The translations under genes and the position numbers were made by a program. A stretch of 64,000 nucleotides of DNA, taken from Microbacterium sp. ABRD28. Its GTDB lineage: Bacteria > Actinomycetota > Actinomycetes > Actinomycetales > Microbacteriaceae. This document shows positions 17,355-26,848 of this stretch, piece after piece. How positions within the stretch are numbered: position 1 is the stretch's first letter; each line of letters begins with the position of its first letter. A model generated the notes under the pieces. The model was not told where the DNA came from, ran no database searches, and saw only the letters and a program-made list of their open reading frames with translations. The stretch spans positions 2,356,001-2,420,000 of the forward strand of contig NZ_CP031015.1 of NCBI RefSeq assembly GCF_003850245.1, in the 5' to 3' direction.

Positions 17355-18692
17355 ATGAACCCATCCGCCGCGCCGTCCAGCGCGCTCCTCACCGATCGCT
17401 ACGAGCTGACCATGCTCGACGCGGCCCTGCGGGACGGGACGGCCGAGCGACGCTGCGTCTTCGAGCTTTTCGGCCGACGCCTTCCCGGCGCGCGCCGCTT
17501 CGGCGTCGTCGCCGGCACCGGCCGGTTCCTGCAGCTGTTGGCCGACTACCGTTTCGGTGAGGACGAGTTGCGGTTCCTCCGTGACCACCGGGTGGTGGAT
17601 GCCGCGACCCTTCGCTTTCTCGAGCACTACCGCTTCACCGGCACGATCCACGGCTACCGCGAGGGTGAGGCCTATTTCCCCGGCTCGCCGATCCTCGTTG
17701 TCGAGGGCACCTTCGCTGAGGCCGTCGTCCTGGAGACCCTGGCGCTGAGCGTCATGAACCACGACTCGGCGGTGGCGACCGCGGCCGCCCGGATGAGCGT
17801 CGCCGCCGGTGACCGGCCGCTCGCCGAGATGGGGTCGCGGCGAGCGCAGGAGCGCTCGGCCGTCGCTGCGGCGCGCGCGGCGTACATCGCCGGTTTCTCC
17901 GCGACGAGCAACCTGGAGGCCGGCAGGACGTGGGGCGTTCCGACGATGGGGACGGCCGCGCACGCCTGGACGCTCCTGCACGACACCGAGGAGGACGCCT
18001 TCCGCTCGCAGATCGACGCCCTCGGGGTGGAGACCACATTGCTGGTCGACACCTACGACATCGGCGCGGGGGTGGAGACCGCGGTGCGGGTCGCCGGGCC
18101 CGAGCTCGGCGGGGTGCGGATCGACTCGGGCGACCTCCCCACCGTCGCGGCGGCGGTGCGCGCGCAGCTCGACCGTCTCGGTGCCACGCGAACGAAGATC
18201 ACCGTGACCAGCGACCTCGACGAGTTCGCGATCGCCGCCCTCGCCGCCTCACCGGTGGACTCCTACGGGGTCGGAACCTCGGTGGTGACCGGGTCGGGAT
18301 CCCCGACCGCCGGCATGGTCTACAAGCTGGTCGCACGACAGGATGCCGCGGGCGGATGGGTGCCCGTCGCGAAAGCCTCGACCGACAAGGCCTCCCGTGG
18401 CGGCCGGAAGACCGCCTTCCGCACTCTGGAGGCGGGCACCGCGACATCCGAACTCATCGCAGTCTCCGACGGATTCGAACGGATGGCGACCGCCGTCGAC
18501 CATCCCGATGCACGGCCGCTGCAGGTGGCGCTGGTGGAAGCCGGTGACACCGACGCGGCCGCACTGGGATCGGGCGGGGTCGCCCGAGCCCGCGAGCATC
18601 ACGCGCGTGTCCGCGAGGAACTCCCCGTCAAGGCGCTCGCGCTCAGTCGCTCGGATCCGGCGCTGCCGACGGTCTTCGTCGACGTCGCGTGA
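17355..18692 (+). CDS. pncB: Nicotinate phosphoribosyltransferase
   Basis: A 445-residue enzyme converting nicotinate and PRPP to nicotinate mononucleotide in the Preiss-Handler salvage route. Conserved blocks are [10 protein letters not shown] at the start, EMGSRRAQE around residue 160, [11 protein letters not shown], and VRIDSGDLP and SDLDEFAI in the barrel. [23 protein letters not shown] binds phosphate. ATG at 17355 is chosen; a TAGAGT hexamer seven bases upstream suggests a leaderless transcript. A GTG three codons earlier overlaps that box and is less likely. Confidence 0.93.
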   Translation: MNPSAAPSSALLTDRYELTMLDAALRDGTAERRCVFELFGRRLPGARRFGVVAGTGRFLQLLADYRFGEDELRFLRDHRVVDAATLRFLEHYRFTGTIHGYREGEAYFPGSPILVVEGTFAEAVVLETLALSVMNHDSAVATAAARMSVAAGDRPLAEMGSRRAQERSAVAAARAAYIAGFSATSNLEAGRTWGVPTMGTAAHAWTLLHDTEEDAFRSQIDALGVETTLLVDTYDIGAGVETAVRVAGPELGGVRIDSGDLPTVAAAVRAQLDRLGATRTKITVTSDLDEFAIAALAASPVDSYGVGTSVVTGSGSPTAGMVYKLVARQDAAGGWVPVAKASTDKASRGGRKTAFRTLEAGTATSELIAVSDGFERMATAVDHPDARPLQVALVEAGDTDAAALGSGGVARAREHHARVREELPVKALALSRSDPALPTVFVDVA

Positions 18693-18696
18693 GCGC

Positions 18697-18960
18697 TCAG
18701 ACCATCGATTCGTAGATCTCTTTGCAGGTCGGGCAGACCGGGAACTTCTCGGGGTCGCGGCCCGGCGTCCACTTCTTGCCGCACAGCGCCCGCACAGGCT
18801 TGCCCGTCATCGCCGACTCGAGGATCTTGTCCTTCTTGACGTAATGCGAGAACCGCTCGTGATCTCCCGGCTCGAGGCTCTCTTCCCGGATGAGCTCTTC
18901 GAGTTCGCGGTCGAGGGTGGCGAGGCCGCCCTGGTCAGGGCTGTCGAGGGGCGTGCTCAT
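18697..18960 (-). CDS. DUF3039 family putative zinc-binding protein
   Basis: An 87-residue actinobacterial protein. H34, H39, C60, C76 and C79 (RALCGKKWTP...CPTCKEIY) are spaced like a zinc-ribbon site. An acidic N-terminal helix holds the ATLDRELEELIREE stretch. This matches DUF3039, a widespread uncharacterised family. Its stop is four bases from that of pncB, which is convergent. The ATG has no Shine-Dalgarno sequence, but TACACT (18969-18974) lies eight bases upstream, fitting a leaderless mRNA. Confidence 0.85.
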   Translation of the reverse strand: MSTPLDSPDQGGLATLDRELEELIREESLEPGDHERFSHYVKKDKILESAMTGKPVRALCGKKWTPGRDPEKFPVCPTCKEIYESMV

Positions 18961-19008
18961 GAGGGAAAAGTGTACCCGCGCTGTCGGACGCCCGGCAGGA
19001 CCGATGGC

Positions 19009-20577
19009 TCAGGATGACTCGGCGAACTCCATGATGCGGCTCCCCCGCCGCTCGAAGACGGCGGAACCGACCGCGATGCCGGCGATCGCCGTGAACCCCC
19101 CGATCGCAAGGCCGCCCCAGAGCGCGAGGGTCGTCGCCTCCTCGTCCCCGCCGAGAGACAGCCATCCCCACCACGCCACGGGGGCGCTCAGCACCATCGC
19201 ACCGAGCATGACGAACGCCTGGGCCAGCGCTCCGCCCGAACCGGTGCGCTGCGGCTGCTGGAAGGGACTGTCCCCGGGACGGGTCACCGGGTAGGGCCAG
19301 GTCGCCGACGTGATGCTCGAGAGCCCGAGCCCGCACAGGAACAGCGCGGCGCAGAGCCCGGTCATCGCCGGCAGTGCCGACCACCGGCCGTGGAGCGAGA
19401 TGCTGATGGGAACCGCCACCGCGAGCAGAACGACGCCGATGAGGATGATCGGAACGAGTCGCCCGATACGATCCGAGGCGCCACGAACACCGCTGCCGAT
19501 GTGCATCCAGACCGCTGTGGAGTCGTACGCGAGGTCGTTGTGGGGCAACCATCCGAAGAAGAGCGCGGCGACCGGAACGGGTACGAGCACCGCGATCTCC
19601 AGCGGCACACCCGCCACCAGGAGCGGCACGACGGTGAGCGCGGCGGCGACCGGGATCGCCAGCACATTGACCAGATACCGCCTGTCGGTCAGCCAGTAGA
19701 GCAGGCTTCGCGCGGCGATCGCGCCGCCCGGAGTGCCCGGGGCGACGGCGAACCAGCCGAGGCCACCGCGCTCACGACCGGTGAGCGGACGCTCGGATGT
19801 GGTGAGGAGCACCCGGACCAGCCAGAACCACAATCCGGTGAGCGCCGCGACGGTGAGGAACGCCACGAGGAAGGAGAGCGGGGCGGCCTCGGCCCCGGTC
19901 ACCACCAGTCCGGGGAAGGCCCACGCCGCACCGAGGGGTGTGAGGGCGAGGATCTCGACCGCCTCGGACAGCTGAGACGGAACGGTTCCGCGCCACTCCA
20001 ACGAGGCGAGGAACACGCCGACGGGCACGACGACGACGAGGACGGCGAGGATGAACAGTCCTGTGAGTTCGCGAGAGCGGCGCTCGCGCAGGAACAGGGA
20101 CGTCACCGCCATCCCGACGCGCGCGAGCAGGCCGCAGGTGACGACGGCGAGGATGATCCCGACCGCGATCGCCCACCACGGCGTGCCGAGCTCGCCCCAG
20201 GTGACGCCGGCCGCGACGGCGACCGCCGTGACGGCAGCGATCGGGACGCTCACCAGACCGACGGCCGCGATCGTCGCGGCGAGCGGGGCCGGGGCGAGCC
20301 CCAGAACGGCGAACCGGCGGGGGTCGAGAGGGTCCGAGACCGAGGCCACGATCGGCGCGAGCGCGAACCCGAGGGTGACCCCAGAACCGCCCAGTACCGT
20401 CACGGCGAGCACGACGCCTGCGCGCGTGTCGGCCAGTGTCAGCACTGCCCAACAGCCGGCCGCGACGGCAGCGATGAGCACAATCGAACCCAGGATCATC
20501 CGGGTGAGGTGACGTCGATCGCCGCGCAGGGCACCGAAGACAAGGGCGATCCTCAGTCGGAGAACGTGTGCAACCAC
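19009..20577 (-). CDS. ABC transporter permease
   Basis: A 522-residue integral membrane protein with about twelve hydrophobic helices and short loops. It overlaps the 3' end of the ABC ATPase gene by 25 bp on the same strand, and the pair forms one exporter. It matches large actinobacterial permeases of unknown substrate rather than the short ABC-2 type. The GTG start at 20577 reads VVAHVLRLRIALVFG; its GGAG lies too close to the start, so the exact N-terminus is uncertain. An ATG 26 codons later is the alternative. Confidence 0.75.
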   Translation of the reverse strand: MVAHVLRLRIALVFGALRGDRRHLTRMILGSIVLIAAVAAGCWAVLTLADTRAGVVLAVTVLGGSGVTLGFALAPIVASVSDPLDPRRFAVLGLAPAPLAATIAAVGLVSVPIAAVTAVAVAAGVTWGELGTPWWAIAVGIILAVVTCGLLARVGMAVTSLFLRERRSRELTGLFILAVLVVVVPVGVFLASLEWRGTVPSQLSEAVEILALTPLGAAWAFPGLVVTGAEAAPLSFLVAFLTVAALTGLWFWLVRVLLTTSERPLTGRERGGLGWFAVAPGTPGGAIAARSLLYWLTDRRYLVNVLAIPVAAALTVVPLLVAGVPLEIAVLVPVPVAALFFGWLPHNDLAYDSTAVWMHIGSGVRGASDRIGRLVPIILIGVVLLAVAVPISISLHGRWSALPAMTGLCAALFLCGLGLSSITSATWPYPVTRPGDSPFQQPQRTGSGGALAQAFVMLGAMVLSAPVAWWGWLSLGGDEEATTLALWGGLAIGGFTAIAGIAVGSAVFERRGSRIMEFAESS

Positions 20578-22061
20578 TCCAGGCCTTCCACATCGCTCAG
20601 GCCTCCGGCCAGCTCGATGAAGCGCTGCTCGAGCGTCAATTCGCCGCGCACCTCGTCGATGGTGCCCTCTGCCAGGACTTGCCCCGCCACGATGACCGCG
20701 ACCCGGGAGCAGACGCGCTCCACGAACTCCATCCCGTGACTGGACAGGATGACCGTGCCGCCGTGCGAGACGTAGGCCGACAGGATGTCGAGGATCACCG
20801 CGCTCGAGACCGGGTCGACCGACTCGAACGGTTCGTCCAGCACCAGGAGCCGCGGCGAGTGGATCAGCGCGCCGGCGAGCATGATCTTCTTCACCATCCC
20901 GGCGGAGTAGTCCGACACCACGCGATGGAGGGCATCGGTGAGGTCGAACGCGCGGGCGAGGTCGGCGCTCCGCGCCTCGACCACCGATGAGGGGAGCCCT
21001 CGGAGCACGCCGTAGTAGTAGAGGAGCTGACGTCCGGTGAGACGGTCGAAGGTGCGCAGCCGATCAGGCAGCACCCCCATGAGCTTCTTGGCCTGCAGGG
21101 GCTTGGCGCCGGCATCGATGTCGCCGACCCGGATCGTGCCCCGATCGGGTCGCAGCAGCCCGGCGATCATCGACAGGGTGGTCGTCTTGCCCGCACCGTT
21201 CGGACCCACCAGACCGTAGAAGGTGCCGGCGGGGATCGTGAGGTCGATCCCGTCGACGGCCCGCGTTCCACCGAAGGATTTCGACACCCCACGCACGGTG
21301 AGGGCCGCGTGGTCGATGTCGGGCTCGGGAAGGTCGAGGCTGTCGGCGAGTGAAAGCGGGGGGCTCTCGTGGAGACGGGACTCCTCGGTTTCGCCGGATG
21401 TCTCAGCGGAACCGGAAGGAGACTCATCGAGGGTCGTCTCCGGCCTCGAGGACTCCTCGATCGGCGACTCGGTGGCCGGTGTCTCCTCGACCCGGGGCTC
21501 CTCGACCGGGGGCTCCTCCACCGGAGGCGCCTCGACGGCAGCCTCCTGGACCGGGGGCTCCTCGCTCGGAGACTCCGGCACCGGGGTCGCCGCGGACAGA
21601 ACGGGCAGGGGCGGGCGAGGAGGGATGACGATCGCGTCCTCACGCACCAGGGGCAGTGGCGGCACCGGCGGCACGATGACGGCGTCGATGTCGGGGAAAC
21701 CCGCTTTCGGGGCCGTCACCGGCTCGCCGACATCGCTCGGGCTCGAGACGCTCGCGGCGCGGGGCGCGGCGGTGGCCTTCTGCGCCGGGGGCTTCCGTGC
21801 GGGGGTCTTCCGTGCGGGAGTCTTCCGCGCCGCGCTCTTCCGCGGCGCGCGGGGCGACGTCGCTGCGCTCTGGGTCTTCGCCTCCGCCGATGCCGCAGGT
21901 GCGGTCACCTCGGGGGCGGCCGGCTTCGCATCATCCTCGGAGTCGGATGCCGTCAGGGGAGGAACGAGCTTGATCTCGACCTCACGCGCCACAACGCCGT
22001 GGTCGTCGCTGTCGGCGCGAGCCGTGTCAGCGTCGTCGGGCATCGGGAGTGAGGGAGTCAC
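20553..22061 (-). CDS. ABC transporter ATP-binding protein with long disordered N-terminal extension
   Basis: 502 residues, about twice the usual size. Residues about 254-502 are a complete ABC ATPase: Walker A GPNGAGKT (286-293), an SAGM-type signature (DYSAGMVKKIML) in place of LSGGQ, Walker B LLVLDEPFE, and the H-loop histidine in LSSHG. Residues 1-250 have low complexity: a Lys/Ala/Pro block (KSAARKTPARKTPARKPPAQK, about 75-95), Pro-rich PPVPPLP/PPRPPLP, and repeated EEPPVEEP units (about 165-205). A TAGCGT box exactly six bases before the GTG supports the long form. It pairs with the downstream permease. Confidence 0.85.
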   Translation of the reverse strand: MTPSLPMPDDADTARADSDDHGVVAREVEIKLVPPLTASDSEDDAKPAAPEVTAPAASAEAKTQSAATSPRAPRKSAARKTPARKTPARKPPAQKATAAPRAASVSSPSDVGEPVTAPKAGFPDIDAVIVPPVPPLPLVREDAIVIPPRPPLPVLSAATPVPESPSEEPPVQEAAVEAPPVEEPPVEEPRVEETPATESPIEESSRPETTLDESPSGSAETSGETEESRLHESPPLSLADSLDLPEPDIDHAALTVRGVSKSFGGTRAVDGIDLTIPAGTFYGLVGPNGAGKTTTLSMIAGLLRPDRGTIRVGDIDAGAKPLQAKKLMGVLPDRLRTFDRLTGRQLLYYYGVLRGLPSSVVEARSADLARAFDLTDALHRVVSDYSAGMVKKIMLAGALIHSPRLLVLDEPFESVDPVSSAVILDILSAYVSHGGTVILSSHGMEFVERVCSRVAVIVAGQVLAEGTIDEVRGELTLEQRFIELAGGLSDVEGLEWLHTFSD

Positions 22062-22067
22062 TTCATC

Positions 22068-22073
22068 ACGCTA
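22068..22073 (-). promoter_or_regulatory. Putative -10 hexamer of a leaderless promoter (ABC exporter genes)
   Basis: On the minus strand TAGCGT lies exactly six bases before the GTG at 22061, with no Shine-Dalgarno sequence between. It supports the far-upstream start that includes the disordered extension. Confidence 0.45.
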
Positions 22074-22154
22074 TCAAGCGCATCCGATTCGGCGAACGGG
22101 TTGTGAGGGAACCGTCATCGTTCGATATATCACAAACCTGCAACGACGGGAAGG

Positions 22155-22160
22155 TATTAT
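22155..22160 (+). promoter_or_regulatory. Possible -10 box (TATTAT) upstream of the LicC-like gene
   Basis: TATTAT sits in a locally AT-rich stretch about 95 bases before the start codon. No good -35 is seen at 17 bases. A leader containing a palindrome would follow. Confidence 0.35.
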
Positions 22161-22212
22161 GCCTCCTCACAGGGGACATGGCTACCATCAGATGGGCACA
22201 ACGGAGTGTCCG

Positions 22213-22226
22213 GTCGGTTAACCGAC
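22213..22226 (+). promoter_or_regulatory. Perfect 14-bp palindrome, operator candidate
   Basis: GTCGGTTAACCGAC is its own reverse complement. It lies 28 bases before the TTG start of the LicC-like gene and downstream of the TATTAT box, so a bound repressor would act as a roadblock. No regulator gene is adjacent. Confidence 0.45.
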
Positions 22227-22254
22227 AGTGAATCACACACTCCAGGAGCAGATC

Positions 22255-22947
22255 TTGACCGTTCAGACCGTAATTCTCGCCGCGGGCATGGGCTCGCGAC
22301 TCGGCCGCAGCCTGCCCAAGCCGCTCACGGAGCTGAACGACGGCCGTAGCATCATGCAGCAGCAGCACGACAACATCCGTGCCGCATTCGGCGACGATGC
22401 CCGCATCACGACGGTCGTCGGCTACCGCGCCGAGGCCATCGTCGACGCTTTCCCCCAGGTCGACTACGTCTACAACGACCGGTACGACCAGACGAACACG
22501 TCGAAGTCGTTGCTGCGCGCCCTGGGCGCGACCGGCAAGGGCGGCGTGCTCTGGATGAACGGCGACGTCGTGTTCGACCCGCGCGTGCTCGGCCGGGCGA
22601 TCGACCTCATCGAGAACGACCGCTCCTTCGTCACGGTCAACACCGCCAAGGTCTCGGACGAGGAGGTCAAGTACACCCTCGACGAGGACGGTTTCGTCAA
22701 GGAGCTCTCCAAGACCGTCGTGGGCGGAATCGGCGAGGCTGTCGGCATCAACTACATCTCCAGCCGCGACAAGCGCGCCTTCATCCGCCAGCTGAACCGC
22801 GTTGCCGACCAGGACTACTTCGAGCGCGCGCTCGAGCTGGCGATCCTCGAGGACGGCCTGCAGCTGCGCGTGATGGACATCTCCGACCTGTATGCGGTCG
22901 AAGTGGACTTCGCCGAAGACCTCGAGCGGGCGAACCTCTTCGTCTGA
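22255..22947 (+). CDS. Sugar-phosphate / phosphocholine nucleotidyltransferase (LicC-like)
   Basis: A 230-residue nucleotidyltransferase. The signature VILAAGMGSRLGRSLPKPL is at the N-terminus, the metal site NGDVVF at about residues 100-105, and VDFAEDLERA near the end. It resembles LicC-type CTP:phosphocholine cytidylyltransferases, which activate head groups for surface polymers; other NDP-sugar pyrophosphorylases remain possible. The start is TTG at 22255 with AGGAG six bases ahead. A GTG nine codons upstream lacks such a site. The genes that follow on toward 30.7 kb include teichoic-acid-type transferases. Confidence 0.75.
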   Translation: MTVQTVILAAGMGSRLGRSLPKPLTELNDGRSIMQQQHDNIRAAFGDDARITTVVGYRAEAIVDAFPQVDYVYNDRYDQTNTSKSLLRALGATGKGGVLWMNGDVVFDPRVLGRAIDLIENDRSFVTVNTAKVSDEEVKYTLDEDGFVKELSKTVVGGIGEAVGINYISSRDKRAFIRQLNRVADQDYFERALELAILEDGLQLRVMDISDLYAVEVDFAEDLERANLFV

Positions 22948-23026
22948 GTCCCCCGGCGCCTCACCCGCCGGATGACCGAAGTCAACACCCAGGGTGCGGG
23001 CGCCGCCTGCTCGTAGGATCGCGGGC

Positions 23027-23959
23027 ATGGCAGAGAAGGTGCACCGCATCCACTCGATGACCGACGACGCGCCATGGCACGGCGGCCTCCCGCCGGCCGG
23101 GTCCGACGAGCACCCTCACGTCGTCCGTCTGTTGGATCGGGTACTGGCCATCCAGCGACCCGTGGTGCTCGCGCATCTGCGGAGCATCCGGCTTCGACAC
23201 CCGGACGCGACACCGGCTCAGATCATCCGTATCCTCGAACGCCGCTACCTCACCGCCGTCACCGCAGGCGGGGCGGCGGTCGGCGCGACTGCCGTCGTGC
23301 CTGGCGTCGGCACCGGGGTCACCCTTGCCCTCAGCGGCGTGGAGACCGTCGGATTCCTCGAAGCGACGACGCTCTTCGCTCAATCGATCGCCGAAGTGCA
23401 CGGGATCGCGGTCGCCGACCCTGATCGGGCGCGCGCGCTGGTCCTCACCCTGATGCTCGGCACCGAAGGCGTGGATCTGCTGCGTCAGCTCGCTCAGCAA
23501 GCAAGCGGCAAAGGTCCGGGGCGAGACTCGTACTGGGGGGAGATCATCACCACATCCCTCCCCCGCGCCGCGGTCGGGCCTCTGGTCGATCGCTTGAAGT
23601 CGACCTTCATCCGACAGTTCGCCGCCCGCGGAGGCGCGAGCTGGCTGGGCAAGGCGCTCCCCTTCGGCATCGGGGCGGCCGTCGGAGGCGCGGGCAACCA
23701 CATCCTCGGTCGACGCGTGCTCGTCGGTTCGCGGCGCGCCTTCGGGCTTCCGCCGGAGATCCTTCCGGCCGATGTGGAGCCTCGGCCTGGAGCACAGCGA
23801 ATGGAGTCGGCGGCCGCGGGAGGGCTGCGACGCGCCGGGGCGATGGTCGCTGGCGCGACCGGCACGGTGGTGCGCGCGATCGGTCCTGGACGACGGAGGA
23901 GCACAGCCCAACGCATCGTCGGCGCGACCGCTTCGGATGGTGGCGAGACGACGGGGTGA
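23027..23959 (+). CDS. Conserved actinobacterial protein, EcsC-like in part, function unknown
   Basis: 310 residues. A His-rich N-terminus is followed by a glycine-rich hydrophobic stretch at about residues 76-118 (GGAAVGATAVVPGVGTGVTL) and a second short one at about 212-228. The C-terminus is basic (RRRSTAQR). The hydrophobic region resembles EcsC-family proteins, but the match is by eye only. No enzyme motif is visible. TAGGAT lies seven bases before the ATG. The end is followed by 130 bases with no feature seen, then the HNH gene. Confidence 0.5.
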   Translation: MAEKVHRIHSMTDDAPWHGGLPPAGSDEHPHVVRLLDRVLAIQRPVVLAHLRSIRLRHPDATPAQIIRILERRYLTAVTAGGAAVGATAVVPGVGTGVTLALSGVETVGFLEATTLFAQSIAEVHGIAVADPDRARALVLTLMLGTEGVDLLRQLAQQASGKGPGRDSYWGEIITTSLPRAAVGPLVDRLKSTFIRQFAARGGASWLGKALPFGIGAAVGGAGNHILGRRVLVGSRRAFGLPPEILPADVEPRPGAQRMESAAAGGLRRAGAMVAGATGTVVRAIGPGRRRSTAQRIVGATASDGGETTG

Positions 23960-24089
23960 CGCGGGATCCGGTGACCGACGAGGACACCGGCGGCGCTCAG
24001 CGCCCCGGCGGAAGGATGCAGATATCCGGTTCAACCTGGGGTTGAGGGTTTCGGGTCTCGATGTCGGAGGGTGGTGCCATCATTCATAC

Positions 24090-25481
24090 ATGCGTTCGAA
24101 CCCGCGGCTCACCCTCCTCAGCGACGAGGACCGGTCCGAGCTGACCGGGGTGCTGACCCGGGTGGAGGCCGCGCAGGCGGCGTTGGCGGCGGCGGAGGCG
24201 GAGCAGACGCGTGCATTGGCCGAGGCGGGGGCGTTCGCGGCACGGTTGGCGGAGGGGTCATCCGCGGTGGTGCGGGACCGGGACATGGCGCTGCGGGGTG
24301 TGGCGGCGGAGATCGCGGCCGCGGTGCGACTGTCCGACCGGTCAGTGCAACGGCAGATCGACAGCGCCTATGCCGTGGTGAACGACTACCCGGCGACGGT
24401 GCACTGCTGGGAGAAAGGGCTGATCACCCGCGCGCACGTGGCGGTGGTCGAGGATGTCGGGCGACGGTTGCCGCCGGAGGTGAAGGGTGAGTTCGACCAG
24501 GTCGCCGCGGAGATCTGCCTCGACGAGACCCCGGGCCGTGCGCGGGCAGACTTGGAGATCCTCGCCGAGCGGATGCACCCGCGGACACTGACCGAGCGGC
24601 ATGCGGGGGCGTTCCGGGAGCGGAAGATCGTCCGGTACACGATCGGTGACGGGATGTCGGAGCTGCGGGCGGTGCAGTCCACGGTGCTGATCGAGGGGAT
24701 CTTCCAACGCATCACCGACGAAGCCACCGCGGTCATCACCGCCCGAGAACCCGGGGCGGATCCTGACGTGGCGCCGGACACCCGGTCCCTGGACGAGGTC
24801 CGCGCCGACGTGTTCGCCGACATGCTCCTCACCTCCGCCCCGAGCCTCAACCCGACCGGCTCTGGTGACCTACCGGGAGGGTTCGGGGCGATCACCGCGA
24901 AGGTGCAGGTGGTCATCCCCGTCATGGCCCTCATGGGGCAAAGCGATGTCCCGTGCGACCTTGCCGGGGTCGGCCCCATCGACGCGAAGACCGCCCGGCT
25001 GCTCGCGGGGAACAGCGACGGGGTGTGGGAGCGGCTGCTGACCCATCCGGTCACCGGGTTGACGATGGCGGTGGATCAGTACCGCCCGACCGGGGCGATG
25101 GTCCGGTTCCTCAAAGGTCGGGACAAGCACTGCCGGTGGCCGGGCTGCCGGATGCCCGCCCGAAAATGCGAGATCGACCACAACCACGACGCCGCCCTGG
25201 GCGGGAGAACCGAGATCTGCAACCTGTCCTGCCTGTGCCAACGACACCACAGCATGAAACAGTTCACCGCCTGAAACGTCCGACAACTCGACGGTGGGGT
25301 CATCGAGTGGACCTCCCCCGCAGGGCGGGTCTACACCGACAATCCACCCGGCCATGGGGTGCACTTCTCCCCAGAGGAGGACGTCCCCGACGACCTGTGG
25401 GTGAAATGGACCACCTTCACCGGAGAGTTCCGGATCACCGACGAACCCGCCGACGACCCCCGAGAACCGGCGCCGTTCTGA
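24090..25481 (+). pseudogene. DUF222/HNH (13E12-repeat type) endonuclease gene with an in-frame TGA
   Basis: The first 394 codons give a DUF222 helical domain (about residues 10-300) and an intact HNH nuclease: RDKHCRWPGCRMP, then CEIDHNHDAALGGRT, then CLCQRHHSMKQ. At 25272-25274 a TGA replaces what is usually a tryptophan codon after the RHHxMKQ motif. The same frame stays open for 68 more codons with normal family content (VRQLDGGVIEWTSPAGRVY) to a second TGA at 25479. One TGG-to-TGA change would explain this. The shortened product keeps all metal and catalytic residues and may still work. The ATG has no ribosome site. Confidence 0.75.
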
Positions 25482-25515
25482 CATCCCGCTGCGGGGAGGC
25501 GTGCCGGCGCGGCAG

Positions 25516-26808
25516 CTAATCGAGCTCCTCGTCGCCCTCGCGGTCCGGGGAGTCCTGCACGTCGTCGTCATCGTCGGCGCCGTCGCCGGAGCGCAGGTGC
25601 CACTCCTCCCACGAGGCCATCAGCTCGGCGACGGCGGTATGGAACCGCGCGGTGGCAGACCCCGGCGACGTGTCGCCGAAGTAGTGGCGCACCCACTGCT
25701 GCAGCCGCGAGACGGCACCCGGGTCCCGCAGCACGCGATCCGCCTCGGCGACGATCTCGGGGGCACGGTCGGCGTCGAGCCATTCGCAGGCGGACAGATA
25801 TCCGTGCGCGTCCACAGCGGCGGCGGGGTCAGCAGGTCGCGTGATGAGGAGGGGTTTCCCGGCCGCCAGTCGGTCGTAGACCATGGCCGAGATGTCGGCG
25901 ATAGCGATGTCGGCGGAAGCGAGCTGCCAGCCCAGTTCGGGTTTGTCGTCGAAGACGTGGTGCGCAGACGCATCTGCGGCGTTGGCGTCGGCGATCGCGG
26001 CGATGATGCGCCGGTTGGCAGCGCCGTACTCGTGATCGACGACCCCCGACCGGGGATGAGGACGGTAGATGACGCGGTGCCGCCCGGTCGCCAGCAGGGC
26101 CGAGACCAGGGCCTCACCGTGGGTGCGGATCGAGCCGTAGTGCGCTGAGGGACGATCACCCTCCCAGGTGGGTGCGTAGAGAACAACCGTCCGGTCGTCG
26201 GCGGGATACGGGACCGACCCGGCGTAGTGATCCGCCTGAGGTCGACCGATCTGCCGCGTCCGCCGGTCGAGATCGTAATCCCACAGGACTCTCGACAACC
26301 GTTCGCGGGCGGCCTCGCCCGCGATGAAGGCCACGTCGTAGGCCTTGTACTGATTGGTGGTCATGTACATCTTGTCGGACTCGCCGTGGTTGATGAACAC
26401 ATGCCAACGCCGCCCGTAGCGGAACATCTGGAAGTTCCGCGTGTTCTGGTTGACGTAGAAGACGATGCGGATGTCCTCGGCGATGAGGAACTGCTCGAGG
26501 TCGCGCACCGTCGGCACGAACGCCACGGGCAGAGCGCCGTCTTCCATCAGCGCGCGGGCACCCGTGACGGCGCGGCTGAGCACGACGACCGGCCAGGTGC
26601 GCGCCAGCTCCTGCAGGGGGCGGTACCACTGCCGCATCTGGTACATGTTGACCGCGCCGTCGGCGAAGTACACCGCGATCCGGTAGTGATCCTTCGGGAG
26701 AGGCGGCGCCGCCGCCTGCCGTCGACGGACATCGGCGACGGCAGCCCGATTGTCCAGAGCCCGCCGCACCAGGGCGAGGGCCTTCCCCGCGTCGGACACC
26801 CATCTCAC
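25516..26808 (-). CDS. CDP-glycerol glycerophosphotransferase-like protein (TagF/TagB family)
   Basis: 430 residues. The C-terminal two-thirds have the GT-B-like pattern of teichoic acid polymerases: FINHGESDKMY (catalytic His), VVLYAPTWEGD, YRPHPRSG and IADISAMVYDRLAAGKPLL. The last 20 residues are very acidic (GADDDDDVQD). These enzymes move glycerol-phosphate from CDP-glycerol onto a growing wall polymer at the membrane. GTG start; TAGTCT lies exactly six bases upstream. It is divergent from the GT2 gene across 40 bp. Confidence 0.82.
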   Translation of the reverse strand: MRWVSDAGKALALVRRALDNRAAVADVRRRQAAAPPLPKDHYRIAVYFADGAVNMYQMRQWYRPLQELARTWPVVVLSRAVTGARALMEDGALPVAFVPTVRDLEQFLIAEDIRIVFYVNQNTRNFQMFRYGRRWHVFINHGESDKMYMTTNQYKAYDVAFIAGEAARERLSRVLWDYDLDRRTRQIGRPQADHYAGSVPYPADDRTVVLYAPTWEGDRPSAHYGSIRTHGEALVSALLATGRHRVIYRPHPRSGVVDHEYGAANRRIIAAIADANAADASAHHVFDDKPELGWQLASADIAIADISAMVYDRLAAGKPLLITRPADPAAAVDAHGYLSACEWLDADRAPEIVAEADRVLRDPGAVSRLQQWVRHYFGDTSPGSATARFHTAVAELMASWEEWHLRSGDGADDDDDVQDSPDREGDEELD

Positions 26809-26814
26809 CCGTCC

Positions 26815-26820
26815 AGACTA
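26815..26820 (-). promoter_or_regulatory. Putative -10 hexamer of a leaderless promoter (TagF-like gene)
   Basis: On the minus strand TAGTCT lies six bases before the GTG at 26808. On the opposite strand CATGAT (26837-26842) lies six bases before the divergent GTG at 26849, so both genes may start without leaders. Confidence 0.4.
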
Positions 26821-26848
26821 GCCAGCGGTCGCGTGACATGATCGACGG

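Noticed and set aside
25272..25274. Selenocysteine reading of the TGA in the HNH gene
   Set aside because: The family has tryptophan here, the position is not catalytic, and no SECIS-like hairpin is evident right after the codon.
24090..25481. HNH gene as part of a restriction or anti-phage island
   Set aside because: No methyltransferase, other nuclease or integrase is near. DUF222/HNH genes are dispersed multicopy genes in actinobacteria.
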